Position numbers and translations under genes: made by a program. Below the pieces are notes generated by a model. The model worked only from the letters and a program-made list of their open reading frames with translations. It did no database searches and was not told the origin of the DNA. Shown in pieces: positions 60,508-64,000 of a stretch of 64,000 bases of DNA (position 1 is its first letter; every line of letters begins with the position of its first letter). This DNA comes from Streptomyces alfalfae (GTDB lineage: Bacteria; Actinomycetota; Actinomycetes; Streptomycetales; Streptomycetaceae): contig NZ_QEXM01000043.1 of assembly GCF_004127445.1 (NCBI RefSeq), forward strand, positions 124,001 through 188,000, read 5' to 3'.

Positions 60508-61548
60508 TCAGTCCCCGCAGCGTCCGGAGCGCAGCGAGTGCAGGTGCTCGCTGGACTTCCGGGCGAAGGCGAGGGAGTCGACCGGGTTGTCGTGCTCGGT
60601 CTGCCAGTGGTGGTAGCGCCGCCCCTGGGGGGTGCGTGCCGTCACCTTCGACAGGAACCTCTTGTAGTCGATGTCGCCGTCCCCGACGTCGCTCATGCGG
60701 TAGCCGTCACGGGTCGTCTCGTCGCGGACGCCGTCCTTGACGTGGAAGAGGGGGTAGCGGTGCGGCTGCTTGAGCACGTAGTCCAGGGGGTCGAGACGCG
60801 CCGGCCTGCCGTCGGGGCGCTTGCTGAAGCGGAACTGGGCGCAGAAGGCCCAGTAGATGTCCATCTCCAGGTACACGAAGTCGGGGTCGGTCTCGGCGAG
60901 CAGCACGTCGTAGAGGCGGACCTTGGGCTTGTCCGTGGCGAAGGAGAACTCTTCGGCGTGGTTGTGCTGGTAGAACTTCATGCCGCGCTTGCGGGCCGCC
61001 TCACCGTACGTGTTGAAGTCCTCGGCGGCGCGCTTCCACCCGTCCACCGTCGAGCCGTAGCGGAAGGGTCCCGACGCGGTCCCGATGTGCTTGAGGCCGA
61101 GCGCCTCGGCGTCGTCGAGGACCTTGTCCAGGTTTTGCGCGAAGGTGTACGCGCCGGGGTTGTTGTCGTCGTAGTAGCCCACGTGGGACCCGATGGGGTG
61201 CAGGCCGTGGTCGCGGGCGAGCGCCTTGAGCTGGGCGAGGGTGATGGCGCCCGCGGAGCCCTGGGTGTAGCCGGCGAACTCGATCTCGTCGTAGCCGTAC
61301 TTCTCCAGCTCGGCGAAGACGGGGGCGAAGCCGAGGGTCGAGATCTTGTCGCGCAGGCTGTAGAGCTGGATGCCGAGCCGTCCGGGCGGCAGGACGGGGC
61401 GGCCCCGGCCCTTCTCCCCCGCGGCGGCCGGGGCGGCGGCGCCGCCGACGAGGGCGGCTGCGGTGGCGCCCGCCGCGACACCGAGCATGCCGCGCCGGCT
61501 GAGTCTGTGTGCGAGCTCGGGGTCGGCGGACGTCGTCTTGCGGTTCAT
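60508..61548 (-). CDS. Tat-exported sugar phosphate isomerase/epimerase-like TIM-barrel protein
   Basis: A 346-aa protein. The N-terminus is a Tat signal (LSRRGMLGVAAGATAAALVG, cut near PAAA). The rest is a xylose-isomerase-like barrel: GRLGIQLYSLRD, HPIGSHVGYYDD, KFYQHNHAEEF and YLEMDIYWAF carry the usual metal-binding His/Glu/Asp residues, and LFHVKDG the last. ATG 61548 has GAGGAG upstream. Secreted members are poorly characterised; some act on sugar derivatives. It is separated from the upstream Ebo-type genes by a terminator and a G-rich leader, so it is its own unit. Confidence 0.88.
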   Translation of the reverse strand: MNRKTTSADPELAHRLSRRGMLGVAAGATAAALVGGAAAPAAAGEKGRGRPVLPPGRLGIQLYSLRDKISTLGFAPVFAELEKYGYDEIEFAGYTQGSAGAITLAQLKALARDHGLHPIGSHVGYYDDNNPGAYTFAQNLDKVLDDAEALGLKHIGTASGPFRYGSTVDGWKRAAEDFNTYGEAARKRGMKFYQHNHAEEFSFATDKPKVRLYDVLLAETDPDFVYLEMDIYWAFCAQFRFSKRPDGRPARLDPLDYVLKQPHRYPLFHVKDGVRDETTRDGYRMSDVGDGDIDYKRFLSKVTARTPQGRRYHHWQTEHDNPVDSLAFARKSSEHLHSLRSGRCGD

Positions 61549-61607
61549 GCGGTTCTCCTCGGCCAGGTCAAGGGTTTGTCAGGGGCGCGTCAGGTCACGT
61601 CGGTGGT

Positions 61608-61653
61608 GGGTCGGGGTGGGGTCGGGGTCGTGTCGGGGATGGGTCGGGGATGG
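61608..61653 (+). other. Putative G-quadruplex-forming leader
   Basis: GGGTCGGGGTGGGGTCGGGG (61608-61627) has four G-runs with 1-2-nt loops, followed by further GGGG/GGG runs to about 61653. It lies 60-105 nt upstream of the Tat-exported protein's start, with the G-rich strand opposite to that gene's coding strand. Confidence 0.6.
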
Positions 61654-61713
61654 GTTCGAAGAACGCATCAGGGATCACTCGGGGCCGGACCCTGATGGCA
61701 GGGCCCGGACCCT

Positions 61714-61732
61714 CTGGTTCAGTGGGAACCAG
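61714..61732 (-). terminator. Terminator of the Ebo-type operon
   Basis: CTGGTTC (61714-61720) pairs perfectly with GAACCAG (61726-61732) around a 5-nt loop. It lies 25 nt past the stop of the phosphodiesterase gene on the minus strand. Confidence 0.65.
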
Positions 61733-61756
61733 GTGACTTCAGCGACGCGCGGCCTC

Positions 61757-63160
61757 TCACTGCAGGCCCGCGAGGTGGAGCAGGAGCGATTTCACATCGG
61801 TGGCCGCGACGCGGCCGGCGACGGCGCGGGGGGTGGAGCACAGGATGAGCGGACTTTCGTCCTCGTTCGTGGGGAGGCGGCCGTGGCTGCCGCGAATAGG
61901 TGAGGGGTCCAGGGGCACGACCGCCATGCGGTAGCGCATGCCGAGTTTCTTGCGGGCCAGCGCGCTCGCCGCCCTCACGCGGACGTAGGGGTCCTCGGGG
62001 TCCATGAAGAGTTCGACGGGGTCGTAGCCGGGTTTGCGGTGGATCTCGACGAGCTGCGCGAAGTCGGGCGCACGGTCGTCGTCGAGCCAGTAGTAGTACG
62101 TGAACCAGGCGTCGGGCTCCGCGACGGCGACGAGCTCGCCGGCGCGGGGGTGGTCGAGCTGATGCGCCTTCTTGCCCTCGTCGTCCAGGAGCCGCTCGAT
62201 GCCGGGCACGTCGGCGAGTGCGGCGCGGGTGGCTTCGAGGTCCTCGGGGCGGCGGACGTAAACGTGGGCGATCTGGTGGTCGGCGACGGCGAAGGCGCGG
62301 GAGGCCATCGGGTCGAGGTATTCCATGCCGTCCTGGGTGTGCACGTCGAGCAGCCCGGCGCGGCGCAGCACGCGGTTGATGTCGACGGAGCGGTTCACCC
62401 GCGTGATGCCGTACTCGGAGAGGGCGACCACGGTGCGGCCCTCGGCCCGGGCGTCGTCGAGGAGTGGGGCGAGGGTCGCGTCCAGGTCGGCGGCGGCCCG
62501 GAAGGAGCGTGGGTCGTCGGGGCCGAAGCGCTGCAGGTCGTAGTCGAGGTGGGGGAGGTAGCACAGGGCCAGGTCGGGGTCGCGGGTGTCGATGATGTGC
62601 CGGGTCGCGTCCACGATCCACCGGCTGGACACGAGGTCGGCGCCGGGGCCCCAGAAGTGGAAGAGCGGGAAGGTGCCGAGCTTGTCCGTCAGCTCGTCGT
62701 GGAGCTCGGGGGGCCGGGTGTAGCAGTCGGGTTCCTTGCGGCCGTCGGCGTAGTAGACGGGGCGGGGGGTGACGGTGTAGTCGGTGTCCGCCCCCATCGC
62801 GTACCACCAGCAGATGTTGGCGACGGTGTAGCCGGGATGCGCGCGGCGGGCGGCGTCCCACAGCTTGTCGCCGGCGACCAGGCCGTTGTGCTGGCGCCAC
62901 AGCAGTACGTCGCCGAGTTCGCGGAAGTACCAGCCGTTGCCGACGATGCCGTGCTCGGAGGGGGTGGTGCCGGTGAGGAAGGTGGACTGGGCGGCGCAGG
63001 TGACGGCGGGCAGGACGGTGCCGAGCGGCGCCCGGGAGCCGGACTGGCCGAGCGCCTTCAGATGCGGCATGTGGTCGAGGAGACGCGGGGTGAGGCCGAC
63101 GACGTCCAGGACGAGAAGGGGGGTGGGCCGACCGTGCCGGCCGTGGGTGAGCTGGCTCAT
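61757..63160 (-). CDS. Nucleotide pyrophosphatase/phosphodiesterase-like (alkaline phosphatase superfamily), Ebo-associated
   Basis: A 467-aa NPP-like enzyme. The metal/nucleophile region is VLDVVGLTPRLLDHMP with the nucleophile threonine likely in VTCAAQSTFLTGTTP. Further ligands lie in YLPHLDYDLQRFG (D and H), VVALSEYGI and VADHQIAHV. It starts at ATG 63160, overlapping the stop of the EboE-like gene (ATGA). Such an NPP-like protein accompanies EboE in actinobacterial Ebo loci, which are thought to export or traffic small metabolites. The exact substrate is unknown. Confidence 0.85.
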   Translation of the reverse strand: MSQLTHGRHGRPTPLLVLDVVGLTPRLLDHMPHLKALGQSGSRAPLGTVLPAVTCAAQSTFLTGTTPSEHGIVGNGWYFRELGDVLLWRQHNGLVAGDKLWDAARRAHPGYTVANICWWYAMGADTDYTVTPRPVYYADGRKEPDCYTRPPELHDELTDKLGTFPLFHFWGPGADLVSSRWIVDATRHIIDTRDPDLALCYLPHLDYDLQRFGPDDPRSFRAAADLDATLAPLLDDARAEGRTVVALSEYGITRVNRSVDINRVLRRAGLLDVHTQDGMEYLDPMASRAFAVADHQIAHVYVRRPEDLEATRAALADVPGIERLLDDEGKKAHQLDHPRAGELVAVAEPDAWFTYYYWLDDDRAPDFAQLVEIHRKPGYDPVELFMDPEDPYVRVRAASALARKKLGMRYRMAVVPLDPSPIRGSHGRLPTNEDESPLILCSTPRAVAGRVAATDVKSLLLHLAGLQ

Positions 63161-64000
63161 GGGAGTTCCTTCAGGCCGAGGTCCGTCAGGAGGTCGCGGG
63201 CGAGGGTGAGCTCCGCGGCGATGCCCTCGGCGAGCTGGGAGCGGCCGCGGGGGCGGAGCGCGGGCGGCAGGGCCTGCCAGGTGTAGGTCTCGACCTCCAG
63301 GTGGCGGGTGAGGGGTGCGGGCCCGCCGACGAGCCGGGCGAGGGCGTCCCGCAGTACGGGGAGTGTGGAGGTGAGCGGCGCGGCGGGGGCCGCGTGGAGC
63401 GGGACGTGGAAGTGGGCGCGCCAGGGGCCCGTGTCGGGCAGCGCGCCGGAGGACAGGGCCTCGCCGAGGTCGTCGGTGCCGCGCAGGCCGGTGGCGGTCA
63501 GGGTGCGGGTCTGGTGGAGGAAGCGGGGCTCGTCGAAGGCGGCGAGTGCCTCGCGCACCTCGGGGAGGTGGGGGTGTTCGGCGTGCAGGGCGGCGGAGAG
63601 CTGGGATTTGACGACGGGGACGCCCGCAGTGGTCAGGGCGTCGAGGGCGGTGGCGGGATCTTCGAAGGAGGTGGCGAGGTGGCAGGTGTCGACGCACACG
63701 CCGATGCGGTCGTGCCCGACAGCGGCGAGGGGGGCGATGGCGTCGGCGGTCGTCTCGACGGTGCAGCCCGGCTCGGGTTCGAGTCCGACGCGGATGGAGC
63801 GGCCGGTCAGCTCCGCGAGGGCGTCGAGGCGCTGCGCGAGCGCGGTGAGGGCGGTGCGGGCGGACTCGGCGCGGCCGGCGTCGAAGGGCGTCCGCCAGGC
63901 GAGCGGAAGGGTGGAGATGGTGCCTTCGGTGACGTCGTCGGGGAGCAGGGAGGCGAGCAGCCGGGCGAGGTCCGTGGTGTGGGTGAGCCGTTCGGGGTCG
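63157..64000 (-). CDS. eboE: EboE-like metabolite traffic protein (partial at window edge)
   Basis: At least 281 C-terminal codons of a xylose-isomerase-like TIM-barrel protein are present; the gene continues past 64000. Visible are VGLEPEPGCTVE, the metal strand VCVDTCHLATSFEDP (read through an internal GTG), PVVKSQLSAAL and AHFHVPLH, then HLEVETYTWQALP. This combination matches EboE of the Ebo cluster better than ordinary sugar isomerases. It is translationally coupled to the phosphodiesterase gene. The other Ebo genes would lie to the right of the window. Confidence 0.8.
   Translation of the reverse strand, partial: DPERLTHTTDLARLLASLLPDDVTEGTISTLPLAWRTPFDAGRAESARTALTALAQRLDALAELTGRSIRVGLEPEPGCTVETTADAIAPLAAVGHDRIGVCVDTCHLATSFEDPATALDALTTAGVPVVKSQLSAALHAEHPHLPEVREALAAFDEPRFLHQTRTLTATGLRGTDDLGEALSSGALPDTGPWRAHFHVPLHAAPAAPLTSTLPVLRDALARLVGGPAPLTRHLEVETYTWQALPPALRPRGRSQLAEGIAAELTLARDLLTDLGLKELP

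Overview
The window is chromosomal DNA of a high-GC actinomycete, almost certainly a Streptomyces. The signs are very strong third-position GC bias, many GTG starts, two AfsR/SARP-type regulators, a mycothiol-dependent enzyme, a DasR-like operator, a cytochrome bc1-type cytochrome b, Ebo-type genes and a likely bldA-dependent TTA codon. No phage, insertion sequence, integrase or CRISPR array is visible, and no stretch over 300 bases lacks a gene or RNA.

Layout. 0-2.9 kb: a minus-strand carnitine/beta-keto-acid catabolic operon led by an XRE-TetR fusion regulator. 3-12.3 kb: a large AfsR-like regulator divergent from a MacB/FtsX-type ABC exporter with two separate 854-aa permeases around one ATPase. 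12.4-25.6 kb: the most interesting part, a RiPP-like (peptide-modifying) locus in two convergent arms. The left arm has two radical SAM enzymes, a heme-oxygenase-like diiron enzyme (HDO), a 65-aa putative precursor peptide and a SARP regulator. The right arm has a second radical SAM/HDO pair, an MFS exporter, a nucleotide-cyclase/ATPase regulator, a cytosolic subtilisin-like protease and a GAF protein. The exporter ends in a C-terminal domain that is visibly homologous to the free precursor peptide.

25.8-38.7 kb: mostly ordinary metabolic and regulatory genes (metallophosphoesterase, extra qcrB, mycothiol enzyme, LysR and PucR-like regulators, MHS transporter, TTA-containing cholesterol oxidase, hydroxybutyrate dehydrogenase, a Clp-N/HTH regulator with its own tandem operators). 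38.7-47.6 kb: a second candidate biosynthetic cluster. It holds a radical SAM enzyme, an alpha/beta-hydrolase fused to a DegT-type aminotransferase, an EhpG/LuxC-like reductase, an EhpF/LuxE-like adenylating enzyme, a PhyH dioxygenase, a Gfo/Idh dehydrogenase and a zinc alcohol dehydrogenase. This set could turn a carboxylate into an aldehyde and then an amine.

47.7-60.2 kb: polymer scavenging. A NagZ-type hexosaminidase sits behind a DasR-like site. A secreted M9 collagenase lies close to a complete hydroxyproline epimerase/dehydrogenase/deaminase operon and its GntR regulator, suggesting one collagen-to-hydroxyproline utilisation island. 60.2-64 kb: tRNA-Leu(GAG), a Tat-exported TIM-barrel protein, and an Ebo-type phosphodiesterase coupled to a truncated EboE gene that runs off the window.

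All functional calls come from reading protein and DNA sequence by eye; no database search was possible.
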